64,000 bases of DNA from Arthrobacter sp. SLBN-112 (GCF_030944625.1 NZ_JAUSXY010000001.1:4154001-4218000), one strand, 5' to 3'; positions 12,361 to 21,568 are shown, counted from the first letter of the stretch. Program-made: numbers and translations. Notes: generated by a model from the letters alone, not told the origin.

Positions 12361-13728
12361 CTACTCGCAGGCGATGCCGTCGGAGTCGCGGTCCAGCGCC
12401 GGCCGGTATCCGGCCTGGCCCGCGTAGATCGGCGCCGCTCCAGCGGCCCTCGCCGCAGTGCAGTTGGCGTAGTACACAGCGGCAGGCGCTGGCGCGGGAG
12501 CAGGGGCCACAGGAGCGGGTGCGGGGACGACGGCAGCCGGTGCCGGGACGGGAGCCACAGGAGCGGGAACAGGAGCAGGCGCGACAACAGCAGGTGCCGG
12601 CTCAGCCGCAACGGGCGCCGGCGCTTGCTGGTTGGTCGGCGCCAGCTGACCGGAACAGTCGCCCAGGATCCGAGCCATCGCGTCGTGTTCGGCCTGGGTC
12701 ACCCACAACCCGTATGTGGCCTTCACGGAAATTTGGCGGGCAACGTACTCGCACCGGAAACCCTTGTTGGGCGGCAGCCAGGTGGCAGCGTCGCCGTCGC
12801 CCTTTTGCTGGTTGGTGGGCCCGTCGGTGGCCTGCAGGTTCAGCGGATCATTCGCAAACGCCGTCCGCTGCTCCGCGGTCAACTGCTGGGCGCCTTTCTG
12901 CCAGGCGTCACTCAGCGCCACCACGTGGTCGATCTGCACGGCAATGCTCGTCGCGGAACCGCGCAGGAAACTGATGGTTGTGCCAGTGTATGGATCGGCG
13001 AGGGTGCCGGACTGCACCTTGCAGGGCACGCTGTTCGTGTACGTGATGCCGGTGAGGTCCCGCTTGAGGATGTCATTGCGGGTATCGCAACCGTTCCTGT
13101 CCACATCCGCCCACGCCTGCCCGAATTGCGCCCGGTCATACCCCGTCTTCGGCGCCCGGCCCTTGATGGGAAGCGTTGCCAGCAGGTCGATCGCCTTGGT
13201 GGCGTAGGCGGGCTGCGGGTTGGGCGCTGCCACGGTGACGCCCGCCGCCACAACATTCGTGGTCTCCGGATCCAGCGGCTCTCCGGTTTCCTCCGCCGTG
13301 GGCGAAGGAGTGGGAGTGGACGACGGCGCCGCCACGGGTGGTGCAAGGGGGCTGGCTGTTGCGGACCCCGCCTTGGCCGCGCTATCCGCGGAGGCGGCTT
13401 CAAGGTCCGCACTTGCCACGCGGGGCAGCGCGACGGCACCACCAATGAGGAGGGCGAAGGACACGGCGATCGCGACGGCGCCGGCCTTGCGTTTCGCCGG
13501 CAGCCAGGCCCAGGAGCGGCGCCCGGTGAGCAGCACGTAAAGACCCGTCAGCGCAGCGGAGATTCCCAGGAAGATCAGGGCGCCTCCTATGCCTCCGCTG
13601 AGTGCGCCCAAAAGCATGAAAATGGCGGTAATAGCTCCGATGACAAACGTCGAAGCGCGTGGTTTCCGCGGCGGCTTCGGCGACGGCGCGGAAGGAGCAA
13701 CCCCAAAAAGGGTCTGGTAGTCGGACAT
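12361..13728 (-). CDS. membrane-anchored or secreted HNH nuclease-like protein (DUF1524) with excalibur domain
   Basis: The 455-residue product has two or three membrane helices in the first 105 residues, then a Pro/Thr-rich stretch. A DUF1524/HNH-type domain spans about 180-360, with IDHVV at 266-270 and NQQKGDGD at 307-314 as the likely metal and catalytic positions. A Pro/Ala linker leads to a C-terminal excalibur domain with DRDSDGIAC. Such proteins are predicted extracellular DNases; the substrate is inferred from the fold. The ATG at 13728 follows GGGGAAA. The same excalibur tail is carried by the next gene, and the two probably share a transcript. Confidence 0.8.
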   Translation of the reverse strand: MSDYQTLFGVAPSAPSPKPPRKPRASTFVIGAITAIFMLLGALSGGIGGALIFLGISAALTGLYVLLTGRRSWAWLPAKRKAGAVAIAVSFALLIGGAVALPRVASADLEAASADSAAKAGSATASPLAPPVAAPSSTPTPSPTAEETGEPLDPETTNVVAAGVTVAAPNPQPAYATKAIDLLATLPIKGRAPKTGYDRAQFGQAWADVDRNGCDTRNDILKRDLTGITYTNSVPCKVQSGTLADPYTGTTISFLRGSATSIAVQIDHVVALSDAWQKGAQQLTAEQRTAFANDPLNLQATDGPTNQQKGDGDAATWLPPNKGFRCEYVARQISVKATYGLWVTQAEHDAMARILGDCSGQLAPTNQQAPAPVAAEPAPAVVAPAPVPAPVAPVPAPAAVVPAPAPVAPAPAPAPAAVYYANCTAARAAGAAPIYAGQAGYRPALDRDSDGIACE

Positions 13729-13999
13729 TTTTCCCCAAGGATGAGGAGGCCGAATAATTCGGCACTCCTATAATTGCCGGGCCTTCTGCTAAGCCCTGCA
13801 ACACTCGATGCCGCTGAGCCTACGGGCCACTCACGCGGGGATATGCCGGCTCCGGGAATCCTCGGCCAACATTCAGCCAGTCTTGATGGGACCTTGAGGA
13901 ATGGGCCTTTTTGGGCGTAATAATTCGGATACAAAATGCCCTGGATGCGGCGCCGGACAGCCGTTCCACGTTGGCACGGGCAAAGGTAGAGTTGCCCGC

Positions 14000-14395
14000 A
14001 TGCAAATGCGCCTCGAGGTTGTCCAGGTCCCGGTTTCCGACGTCGAGAAATCAAAAGCGTTTTACACAGAACAACTGGGCTTTGTGCTGGACCACGACGT
14101 GGAGCACATTCCCGGCATGCGCGTTGTCCAGCTGACTCCGCCGGGTTCTGCCGCCTCGGTGGTCATCGGAACCGGAATGACCGCCATGGTACCGGGCAGC
14201 CTGGAAGGGCTGCAGCTGGTGGTTCCGGACCTCCCGGCCGTAAGGGAAGAACTGGTCGGCCGCGGCGCGGAGATCAGCGAAATCCAGGATCTGGGTGGCG
14301 TCCTGTTCGCTTACTTCAGCGACCCCGACGGCAACCGCTGGGTCATGCAGGGACAAACCCCGCCGGCAGTCCGCGACGCCCACAAAGCCGGCTAG
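14000..14395 (+). CDS. VOC-family (glyoxalase/bleomycin resistance-like) protein
   Basis: The 131-residue protein begins MQMRLEVVQVPVSDVEKSKAFYTEQLGF and ends with FSDPDGNRWVMQ, the typical beta-alpha-beta-beta-beta halves of a VOC domain. Family members bind a metal and act on small molecules; the substrate is unknown. ATG 14000 is chosen because homology begins there and an AAAGGTAGAG stretch precedes it; an in-frame ATG at 13901 would add 33 residues unlike the family. The 270-base gap before it contains only a short CCGAATAATTCGG palindrome near 13751. Its stop overlaps that of the convergent GNAT gene by a few bases. Confidence 0.85.
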   Translation: MQMRLEVVQVPVSDVEKSKAFYTEQLGFVLDHDVEHIPGMRVVQLTPPGSAASVVIGTGMTAMVPGSLEGLQLVVPDLPAVREELVGRGAEISEIQDLGGVLFAYFSDPDGNRWVMQGQTPPAVRDAHKAG

Positions 14396-14895
14396 CTCCG
14401 GAGCCGGTCCCGGACCATACGCAGTTCCGGCACGCTTTCCCACTCCGGCGGAAGGTTCCCGCGACCGCCGTCGAACGTGAAACCTTGGCGCCGGTAGAAC
14501 GCCTGCGCCTTCACGTTCTCCTCCAGAACCCACAAGTACGCGGGCGAATCGCCGAGGGCGGCCTCAAGCAGCGCCTTCCCCAGCCCACTCCCCTGTGCCC
14601 GGGCAAGAACGAAGATCGAGTACAGCTCCAGCGGAAACGGGCTGTCCTCGTGGCGCGGCGGGCCGGCGTCGGCGAGGCCCACAACCTCACCGTTGGCATC
14701 CTCGGCGAAGATCCGGGGGTGCGGCACGTCAAGGTATGGGCGGCGCCGGGCCACGCGTTCCGGAATGGACCGTCGACGTTCGGCGAAAAAGCCGGGCGAG
14801 AGCAGGTGTCCGTAGCTTTCCTCATGCGCAGCCGTATGCATCAACACGATGGCTTCGGCATCCTCCGGGGTGGCCCGGCGAAGAACATAATCCAT
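14392..14895 (-). CDS. GNAT-family N-acetyltransferase
   Basis: The 167-residue protein has a complete GNAT fold. The acetyl-CoA-binding motif A is LYSIFVLARAQGSGLGKALL near residue 92, with QGSGLGKA as the pyrophosphate loop, followed by VLEENVKAQAFYRRQGF, the usual beta5-alpha4 segment. It transfers acetyl from acetyl-CoA to an unidentified amine. The start at ATG 14895 fits the first beta strand (DYVLRRATPEDA). It is convergent with the VOC gene, the two stop codons overlapping within CTAG. No operon partner is evident. Confidence 0.88.
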   Translation of the reverse strand: MDYVLRRATPEDAEAIVLMHTAAHEESYGHLLSPGFFAERRRSIPERVARRRPYLDVPHPRIFAEDANGEVVGLADAGPPRHEDSPFPLELYSIFVLARAQGSGLGKALLEAALGDSPAYLWVLEENVKAQAFYRRQGFTFDGGRGNLPPEWESVPELRMVRDRLRS

Positions 14896-14924
14896 TGCTC
14901 CAGCCTAATCAGGGCCGGGCCGGA

Positions 14925-15960
14925 TCAGTGTTTTGCCGGGGACGCCGTGGACCCCCGGACCACCAGCTCGGTGCCCAGCTCGATCCGCTGCGGCAGTTCC
15001 TCGTCGCCGTCAAGGTGCCGGAGCAGGGCGCGCATGGCGGTCTCCCGCCATCTGCACCACGGGCTGCCGGATGGTGGTGAGTCCCGGCTCAACCCATTCG
15101 GCGGCCGGGATGTCGTCGAATCCGATGATGGACAGGTCCTCCGGGATGCGCAGCCCGGCAGAGCGCGCCGCCCGGTAGGCACCCAGTGCCTGGTCGTCGT
15201 TTCCGGTGAAGATCGCCGTCGGCCTGTCCGGCAGTTCCAGCAGCTTGCGGGTGGCGGCCTCCCCTGCCTCGATCGAGAAGTCGCCGGGCACCATCAGGGC
15301 CGGGTCCAGCCCGATACCCGCCCGGCGCAGCGCGGAAATGTAGCCGTCCTCGCGGGCACTGCTGCATTGCAGGTCTTCACGTCCGCCAATCATGGCGATC
15401 CGCTTGTGCCCCAGCTTGAGCAGGTGCTCCGTAGCCGAGTAGCCGCCCTCCCAGTTGGCGGCGCCAACCGTCATCAGGTCCGGTCCGGGCTGGCCCACGG
15501 GGTCGATCAGCACCACCGGGATCCCCAGCGATTTCACCCGCTGGATCTGCTTGGCGTCCAGCTGGTACACAGCCATCAGCAGGCCGTCCGATTTCCGTTC
15601 CGCGAGGTTTGCCAGCCAGGGCCGGATCCGGGACCCGTCCAGGCTCAGGCTGCTGACCACGGTTCCGTATCCGGCGTCCTGCGCCACCCGCTCCACGCCC
15701 TCGATGATCTCCAGGGCCCATTCCGAGCCCAGCCCGGGGAACACCAGGTCCACCAGGCCGGCTTTCTGCCGGCGCTTGGCCGGGCGGCGCGCATAATCGC
15801 GCCGGGCGATGATTTCCTCCACCCGTGCCCGGGTCTCCGCGGCCACGTGGGCGTGCCCGTTCAGCACCTTGGACACGGTGGGAACGGATACGCCTGCCTC
15901 GCGGGCAATCTCGCTGATCGTCGCGCGCCCGGTGTCCTGTTTGCTCACCACGGAAACCAC
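14925..15960 (-). pseudogene. LacI-family regulator interrupted by a one-base frameshift near its 3' end
   Basis: The first frame (15010-15960) encodes an N-terminal LacI helix-turn-helix (ATISEIAREAGVSVPTVSKVL) and most of a periplasmic-binding-protein-like sensor, up to QPVVQMAG. It then goes out of frame at the GGG run at 15044-15046. The following frame continues the family's normal end (TAMRALLRHLDG to the stop at 14925). Removing one G restores a protein of about 344 residues, a typical LacI length. The start is GTG at 15960 or, with a better AAAGGTGG site, GTG at 15951. It is last in a minus-strand cluster with oxidoreductase, DUF6807 and cupin genes and probably controls it and the divergent GH3 gene. 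The break may be a sequencing error. Confidence 0.8.
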
Positions 15961-15985
15961 CTTTCACCCGGGTCACGAGCCCGGT

Positions 15986-16717
15986 CTAGTTATCGGAAAG
16001 TTCCCACCCCTGAATCCGGCCACACATGCCGTAAATCCTGCGGTTTTCCCGTTTTCCCATCGTAGTTCGCGCTCTCCCCAGATAGATACTTTCTGCCGTG
16101 TCCAGAGAAACCAGTTGCTGCCGGGTGACCTCCGCCTGCCGGGCCGCCCCCGCTGCCAGAAGCCCGGCCCAGGTTTCGGCTTTGGCAGACGCCAGCCGGG
16201 CCGCCGCGGCGTGGAATCCTGCCAACGCCGCCGGTCCGGAGCGGAGGACGGCGTCTTTCAGCGCCAGGTAGCCTTCCAGCGCCAAATCACGACGACGGCG
16301 CGCGGCTTCCTCCGCGGCGTCCAGTCCGGAATCGGCATCCGTGTGCTCCAGGGCAGCGGCGCGGCGGTACGTGGCCGGGTCGGTGAGGTGCTCCGGCGGG
16401 AAGGTCATCACGGCGTCCCCGTGCTCGGGTAACCCAGCGTTTTGCATGACCACCAGGATTTTCAGGTCTCCCGAATCATTGATGGCCCGGTGGACGGTGC
16501 CGGGGGTGAACCATAGAACCACCCCTGGAACCAACGGAGTCGAGGTGAACCCCCGTGAATCAAGGGTCTCCAGCCGGCCGGTTCCCGCCAAGACCACGTA
16601 TGCCTCGGTGGAAGCAGTGTGCACGTGGGGTGACCCGCCTGCGGCGCCGTCCGCCCCGGGCCAGTCATAAATGCTGATCTCGGACAGTCCGGTGGCGCCG
16701 GGGAACGTTGAGCCCAT
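15986..16717 (-). CDS. cupin-domain protein of a glycoside catabolic operon
   Basis: The 243-residue product has a single cupin at about 5-105. Its metal-site motifs are HVHTASTEAYVVLAGTG and, in the second half, PGTVHRAINDSG. An Ala/Arg-rich helical tail of about 130 residues follows and matches nothing I recognise. Cupins of this kind are sugar isomerases, epimerases or sensors; no reaction can be assigned. The ATG at 16717 lies two bases past the stop of the upstream gene, so translation is coupled. The lacI-type gene follows 25 bases downstream. Confidence 0.75.
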   Translation of the reverse strand: MGSTFPGATGLSEISIYDWPGADGAAGGSPHVHTASTEAYVVLAGTGRLETLDSRGFTSTPLVPGVVLWFTPGTVHRAINDSGDLKILVVMQNAGLPEHGDAVMTFPPEHLTDPATYRRAAALEHTDADSGLDAAEEAARRRRDLALEGYLALKDAVLRSGPAALAGFHAAAARLASAKAETWAGLLAAGAARQAEVTRQQLVSLDTAESIYLGRARTTMGKRENRRIYGMCGRIQGWELSDN

Positions 16718-16719
16718 AC

Positions 16720-17688
16720 TCAGGCCCACGTGCCAAGGGCAGCTTGCGCGGCCGCCGCCAGCGCCGCGGCACGGACCTGGTCCACGTCGCCATCGGCGAT
16801 TACCACTGCGTAGCGGTACGTCAGCGGTTCCCCTTCCCGCAGCGGGACCTCCTCGCTGAAAAAGGGCGCCGACCCCAGGCAGGCGAACATGGACGACCGT
16901 GCGAACCACCGGTTGGGCGCACCCGGGTTCGAACCGTCTTCCACGAAGGCGATGGTGGAGGACCGGCAGCTGACATCGTGCTTGCCGGTGAAGGCGATCC
17001 ACGGCGAGCGGGTGCCCATGAATTCGTCGGTGCCCGTACCGTCCGGGTTGCGGAACTCCCCGCCGGTGAAGGACCGTGGGCCGCGCCAGAAGAGGCCGCC
17101 GTAGCCTGCGTTGTGGCGGCCTTCCGTGGTGGGACTGCCGATCCGGATCTCATCACCGGGGATGTTGCGCATGGTGGTTTCGAAGAGGATGGCGTAGGCA
17201 CCCCCGGATTCTCCGCCAGCACCGCTGTCCGCCAGCAGCTGGATGTTGAACCGGCGGTCCTCCGCAATGACCGGCTGACCGTCCTGCGATGTCCAGGTGA
17301 GGGATTCCGACGCCGTGATCCCTGCGCCGGAGTGCTCGATCCCGGTGAAGGAGGTATGGGTCATGGCGCCGTTGTTGTCCAGGTTGGCGTACTCGGTGGC
17401 GCGCGTGTAGGTGGCGCCGCCCCAGAAGTTGTGTTTGCCTACGTTCGGCAGCGCCCACGAAAGTCCCTTGTGCCAGACATGGTCCCAGGGCCGGGAGATG
17501 GTGACTTCGTCTCCGCCCAAGGTGGTGAGCGGATGGAAGAACGGGCGGGGACTCTCGTATTGGCGGTCCGTGGGCCGGTAGGTGTAGGTGGCGATGGGTT
17601 TGCCGTCGGCGGTGAAGGTGAGGGCTGCGCCGTCGTCGGTGACATCCAGCCGGGCAGTCTGGACGGCTGAAGGTGTGGTGGTGGGCAT
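16720..17688 (-). CDS. DUF6807 (PmoA-like) family protein
   Basis: The 322-residue product carries the PmoA-like/DUF6807 pattern: RPFFHPLTTLGG near residue 48, RPWDHVWHKGLSWA, and later NAGYGGLFWRGPRSF and FARSSMFACLGS. Despite the name of the family there is no methane monooxygenase relation. These proteins are soluble and recur next to Gfo/Idh/MocA dehydrogenases and glycoside hydrolases in actinobacteria, which fits a role in processing oxidised sugars, but the activity is unknown. ATG 17688 follows an AGGAG-like site. It lies 30 bases behind the oxidoreductase gene and is coupled to the cupin gene. Confidence 0.78.
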   Translation of the reverse strand: MPTTTPSAVQTARLDVTDDGAALTFTADGKPIATYTYRPTDRQYESPRPFFHPLTTLGGDEVTISRPWDHVWHKGLSWALPNVGKHNFWGGATYTRATEYANLDNNGAMTHTSFTGIEHSGAGITASESLTWTSQDGQPVIAEDRRFNIQLLADSGAGGESGGAYAILFETTMRNIPGDEIRIGSPTTEGRHNAGYGGLFWRGPRSFTGGEFRNPDGTGTDEFMGTRSPWIAFTGKHDVSCRSSTIAFVEDGSNPGAPNRWFARSSMFACLGSAPFFSEEVPLREGEPLTYRYAVVIADGDVDQVRAAALAAAAQAALGTWA

Positions 17689-17718
17689 GGCGGGAGGCTC
17701 CTTGGGAGGTTTGGGGTG

Positions 17719-18852
17719 TCAGGCGCGGGCGGAGTCGAAGGCTGTTTCGTTGAGGGCTGTGGCATCCAGCGCGGCAGTGCCCAGCCCGTCCCCGTCCATC
17801 CCGCCGTAGAAGGGATGGCCCGGGACGATCTCGCCGCGACGCACGGCCCTGCCGGTAAACGCGGAGGCGTAGATCGCGGCAGCGAGCTCAAGTGTTTGCC
17901 GGGCGGAGTCCGCCCCGGCCGGCAGCGGAAGTCCGTCGTCGAGCGCGTGGTACATGGCCAGGAACTGGGCGGAGTGTCCGCTGCCCCGTTCCAGCGGCCG
18001 GCTGTTCCACTCGGCGCGGACCTGGTCTTCGTGGCCTGGCGCGCCGGTGACACTCCAGTTGTCCGTGGCGTAACCGTAAAGATGGCTCAGTTCCACGGTG
18101 GCGAACTCGCAGTCAATCCGGATGTCCGAGGTCTCCCGGGGCGAGAGCAGTGAGTTGACGATGGTGGCCACGGCACCGTTGCGGAACCGGACCAGTGCGG
18201 CGGACAGGTCTTCGGTGGACGTGGCACGTGCCTGCCGGCCTGCAACCGCGGTGACCTCCTCCCATGGGCCCAGCAGGTGGAGGAGAAGATCGAATTGGTG
18301 GATGCCGTGGCCCATGGTGGGGCCGCCGCCCTCAGCGTTCCACGTGCCGCGCCAGGGCAGGTCCCAGTAGCTGTCCGGCCGGTACCAGAGGGTATCGCAG
18401 CGGGCCACCAGCGGGCGGCCGAATCCGGCGCCGCCGATCAACTCCCGGGCGGCGGCGGCAGCATCCCCGAACCGGTGCTGGAACACGCAGGAGAACTGGG
18501 CGCCGCCTTTGGCTTGGGCTTTCTCCAGCCGGTCGAAGTCCGCCAGGCTCAGCGCCGGGGGCTTCTCCGAGAGTACGTGCACCCCGGCCTCGAGGCATTC
18601 GATGGCTTGATCGATGTGCAGCATGGGCGGGGTGCAGAGGTGCACGATGTCCGGCTGGGCCCCCGCCAGCAGTTCGGCCAGCGTGAGGTACGTGCCGGGA
18701 ATGCCGTGCTTCCCCGCAAAGGCATCCAGCCGGTCCTGGTCCACGTCGCAGGCGGCCACGAGCTCGGCGCGCCCGCCCGTCCGCGCCAGGTTGTCCGCGT
18801 GGACCGCGGCGATCCCGCCGGTGCCCACGATGGCCACTTTGTACGTCCGCAT
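17719..18852 (-). CDS. Gfo/Idh/MocA-family oxidoreductase
   Basis: The 377-residue product has an N-terminal Rossmann fold (VAIVGTGGIAAVHA, residues 7-18) and the family's EKP motif at 96-98 (HVLSEKPPALS). The C-terminal alpha/beta domain carries GGGPTMGHGIHQFDLL. Family members use NAD(P) to oxidise or epimerise sugars and sugar alcohols. ATG 18852 follows a GGAGAG site. It is the first gene of a minus-strand operon (DUF6807, cupin, LacI) and is divergent from a GH3 glycosidase. It probably acts on the sugar that GH3 releases, which is not known. Confidence 0.88.
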   Translation of the reverse strand: MRTYKVAIVGTGGIAAVHADNLARTGGRAELVAACDVDQDRLDAFAGKHGIPGTYLTLAELLAGAQPDIVHLCTPPMLHIDQAIECLEAGVHVLSEKPPALSLADFDRLEKAQAKGGAQFSCVFQHRFGDAAAAARELIGGAGFGRPLVARCDTLWYRPDSYWDLPWRGTWNAEGGGPTMGHGIHQFDLLLHLLGPWEEVTAVAGRQARATSTEDLSAALVRFRNGAVATIVNSLLSPRETSDIRIDCEFATVELSHLYGYATDNWSVTGAPGHEDQVRAEWNSRPLERGSGHSAQFLAMYHALDDGLPLPAGADSARQTLELAAAIYASAFTGRAVRRGEIVPGHPFYGGMDGDGLGTAALDATALNETAFDSARA

Positions 18853-18950
18853 GTTCTCTCCGTCGTTGCAGTGAAGTCGTTGCCGTGAAGGTGCCGGGCC
18901 GCCTGGCGTTGAGCCGGCCAAGGGTGGCGCTGTGCTGCGGGCTTTTCATA

Positions 18951-19097
18951 GGAAACTTTCGGTACTCAAGCCGAAGTTTCTGATGATCACCACAGCTGCA
19001 AGTCAGGCCCGGCTTCAACCGTAGGAAGTTTTGGATTCCGTAGTCAAGGGTTTTTCATCTAGAAACTAAACATAAGTTTCTGATACTTTCTTAGAAA
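18951..19097. promoter_or_regulatory. cluster of GAAACTT/AAGTTTC half-sites between divergent operons
   Basis: The 270-base divergent gap contains GAAACTTTCGG at 18952 facing CCGAAGTTTC at 18971-18980. It also contains AGAAACT (19061-19067) facing AGTTTCT (19075-19081) with a seven-base centre, and a further GAAAC at 19093. These are inverted repeats of one motif placed where both promoters must lie. They are likely operators for the LacI-type regulator encoded at the end of the minus-strand operon. Confidence 0.55.
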
Positions 19098-19122
19098 CAT
19101 CTTCCGAGCCTAGGAGACGCCC

Positions 19123-21501
19123 GTGACCAGCGGTGCCGCCGAAAAGCAAGCCCTCCCCTCACCCGCGGCGGGCATCGAGCCGCCTGCCGCCGTCGGACAT
19201 TTGTCCCTCGACGAGCTGGTGCGGCAGATGACCCTGGAGGAAAAACTGGCCCAGCTGGTGGGCGTGTGGGTGAATGCTTCCACTGACGGCGACTCCGTGG
19301 CTCCGTTGCAGAACGAGATGGCAGGCGACGCCCGCTCCTGGGAGGACGTGATCTCCGCGGGCCTCGGCCAGATCACCCGGATGTACGGAACGGTCCCGCT
19401 GGAGCCGCTCGAGGGGGCGCGCCGGCTGGCCGCCGCGCAGGAGCAGATCATGGCCGCCTCACGGTTCCGGATCCCGGCGCAGGTGCATGAGGAATGCCTG
19501 GCCGGGCTCGCCGCCTGGAAAGCAACGGCCTTTCCCGTGCCGCTGGCATGGGGTGCCACCTTCAACCCGGCACTGGTGCGCCGGATGGCCGGCCTGATCG
19601 GCGACCAGATGCGGGAACTGGGCGTCCACCAGGGCCTGGCGCCGGTACTGGATGTGGTGCGCGACCTCCGCTGGGGCCGGGTGGAAGAAACCATTGGCGA
19701 GGACCCATACCTGGTGGGCACCGTGGCAAGCTCCTACGTCCAGGGGCTGGAAGCGGCAGGAATCGTGGCCACCCTCAAGCACTTCGTGGGCTACTCCGCC
19801 TCACGCGCCGGACGGAACCACGCGCCGGTCTCCATGGGCCCCCGGGAGCTCGCGGACGTCATGCTGCCCCCGTTCGAGCTCGCCATCAAGGACGGCGGCG
19901 CCCGCTCCGTGATGCACGCCTACACGGACACCGACGGCGTTCCCGCCGCGGCCAACCGTGCCCTGCTGACCTCCCTGCTCCGGGACGAGTGGGGCTTCGC
20001 CGGGACCGTGGTGGCAGACTACTTCGGCATCGCCTTCCTCAACGCCACGCACGGCGTCGCCACCGATTCCGGAGAGGCTGCAGCCCTGGCGTTGACAGCG
20101 GGCGTCGACGTGGAACTGCCCACCGTCAACTGCTACGGCACGCCCTTGCTTGAGCGCGTGCGCTCCGGCGAGGTCCCCGAATCCCTGGTGGACACCGCGC
20201 TCCTGCGGGTGCTGCGGCAGAAGCAGGAAGCCGGGCTGCTCTCGCCGGACTTCGACCCCGCTCCCCCGGCCCTGGCTGCCGGCGCCATCGACCTTGACCC
20301 GGCGGCCCACCGGGCGCTGGCCCGGGAGATCGCCGCACAGTCACTGGTGCTGCTGACCAACAGGACGCACGACGACGGGCCAAGCCTGCCGCTGCCCGCG
20401 GCGGCTTTGGCGTCGCTGGGCGTGGTGGGGCCGCTGGCGCAGGACCCGTTCGCCATGCTGGGCTGCTATTCCTTTGACGCCCACGTCGGAGCATCCCATC
20501 CCGAGGTGCCCATGGGCATCCGGGTTCCCACCGTGGCCGGTGCAGCCGCCGAGCGTTGTGGCCACATCCGGACCGCGGCCACGGGAACGTGCGAGGCCAT
20601 CAGCGACGGGCAGATCCTGGAAGCCTGCGGGATTGCCTCAGGCGTGGACACCTGCGTGATCGTGGTGGGTGACAACGCCGGCCTCTTTGGCCGCGGCACC
20701 TCCGGCGAAGGCAACGATGCTGCCGACCTGCGGCTCCCGGGCGACCAGCACCGCATGCTGGACCAGGTCCTCACCGCCGCCGAGGCTGCCGGAACGCGCA
20801 CCGTCGTCGTGGTCCTCAGCGGCCGGCCTTACGCCCTGGGCGACTTCGCAGGCAGGGCCGGAGCGATTGTCCAAGGGTTCTTCCCGGGCGAGGAGGGCGC
20901 GGAGGCGCTGTGGGACGTCCTGACCGGAGCCGTGAGCCCTTCCGGCAAGCTGCCCGTTTCCGTGCCGCGGACCTCCGGCGGACAACCCGGCACCTACCTG
21001 CACAGCCGCCTGGCCGGGCCGTCCGGCGTCAGCGCGCTGGACCCATCGCCGCTGTTCGGTTTCGGGCACGGCCTGTCCTACACGACCTTTGAATATTCCT
21101 GCCATGCGGCCAGCCGACCCACCATGACGACGTCGGGCGCCGTCACCGTGGGATGCACGGTGGCCAATACCGGCCCGGTTGACGGCGCGGAAGTGGTGCA
21201 GCTGTACCTTGAGGACCCGGTAGGCGAGGTGGTCCGCCCTGTCCGCGAACTGATTGGCTACGCCCGGGTGGACCTTGCCGCCGGCGCATCGGCCCGGGTG
21301 GAGTTCACGGTACACGCGGACCGGACGTCCTTCACCGGGCTGGACCTGAAGCGGGTGGTGACCCCAGGGCTGGTGAAGCTGCACGTGGCGACCTCCAGCA
21401 GCCAGGACATCCACACCCATGAACTGATCCTGCACGGCGAGCGCCGAGTGGTGGGCTTTGACCGGGAGATGCTGACACCGGTAACGGTGACGCTGCACTA
21501 G
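19123..21501 (+). CDS. glycoside hydrolase family 3 beta-glucosidase/beta-xylosidase
   Basis: The 792-residue protein has the full GH3 layout. The N-terminal TIM barrel contains RWGRVEETIGEDPYL and KHFVGYSASRAGRN, with the catalytic nucleophile Asp299 in VVADYFGI. The alpha/beta sandwich contains VVLSGRPYALGD and FFPGEEGAEAL, and a C-terminal fibronectin-III-like domain covers about 680-785. No signal peptide is seen, so it acts inside the cell on imported oligosaccharides. The GTG start at 19123 follows TAGGAG. It is divergent from the oxidoreductase operon, sharing the operator region. GH3 members hydrolyse beta-glucosides, xylosides or others, and the specificity cannot be read here. Confidence 0.92.
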   Translation: MTSGAAEKQALPSPAAGIEPPAAVGHLSLDELVRQMTLEEKLAQLVGVWVNASTDGDSVAPLQNEMAGDARSWEDVISAGLGQITRMYGTVPLEPLEGARRLAAAQEQIMAASRFRIPAQVHEECLAGLAAWKATAFPVPLAWGATFNPALVRRMAGLIGDQMRELGVHQGLAPVLDVVRDLRWGRVEETIGEDPYLVGTVASSYVQGLEAAGIVATLKHFVGYSASRAGRNHAPVSMGPRELADVMLPPFELAIKDGGARSVMHAYTDTDGVPAAANRALLTSLLRDEWGFAGTVVADYFGIAFLNATHGVATDSGEAAALALTAGVDVELPTVNCYGTPLLERVRSGEVPESLVDTALLRVLRQKQEAGLLSPDFDPAPPALAAGAIDLDPAAHRALAREIAAQSLVLLTNRTHDDGPSLPLPAAALASLGVVGPLAQDPFAMLGCYSFDAHVGASHPEVPMGIRVPTVAGAAAERCGHIRTAATGTCEAISDGQILEACGIASGVDTCVIVVGDNAGLFGRGTSGEGNDAADLRLPGDQHRMLDQVLTAAEAAGTRTVVVVLSGRPYALGDFAGRAGAIVQGFFPGEEGAEALWDVLTGAVSPSGKLPVSVPRTSGGQPGTYLHSRLAGPSGVSALDPSPLFGFGHGLSYTTFEYSCHAASRPTMTTSGAVTVGCTVANTGPVDGAEVVQLYLEDPVGEVVRPVRELIGYARVDLAAGASARVEFTVHADRTSFTGLDLKRVVTPGLVKLHVATSSSQDIHTHELILHGERRVVGFDREMLTPVTVTLH

Positions 21502-21511
21502 GCAACCGGGA

Positions 21512-21553
21512 GCGCGAAGGCCGCACCGGAATTCGGGGCGGCCTTCGGGCGCT
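21512..21553. terminator. bidirectional terminator between GH3 and DUF624 genes
   Basis: A perfect 10-bp stem (CGAAGGCCGC at 21515-21524 with 21538-21547), extendable with one bulge through GCGC, lies in the 67-base gap between two convergent genes. It can end both transcripts. Confidence 0.7.
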
Positions 21554-21568
21554 TAAGTCCATGGCCCG

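Noticed and set aside
13901..13999. Upstream in-frame extension of the VOC protein from ATG 13901
   Set aside because: The extra 33 residues do not resemble the family and the conserved fold begins at 14000, which has a better placed ribosome-binding site.
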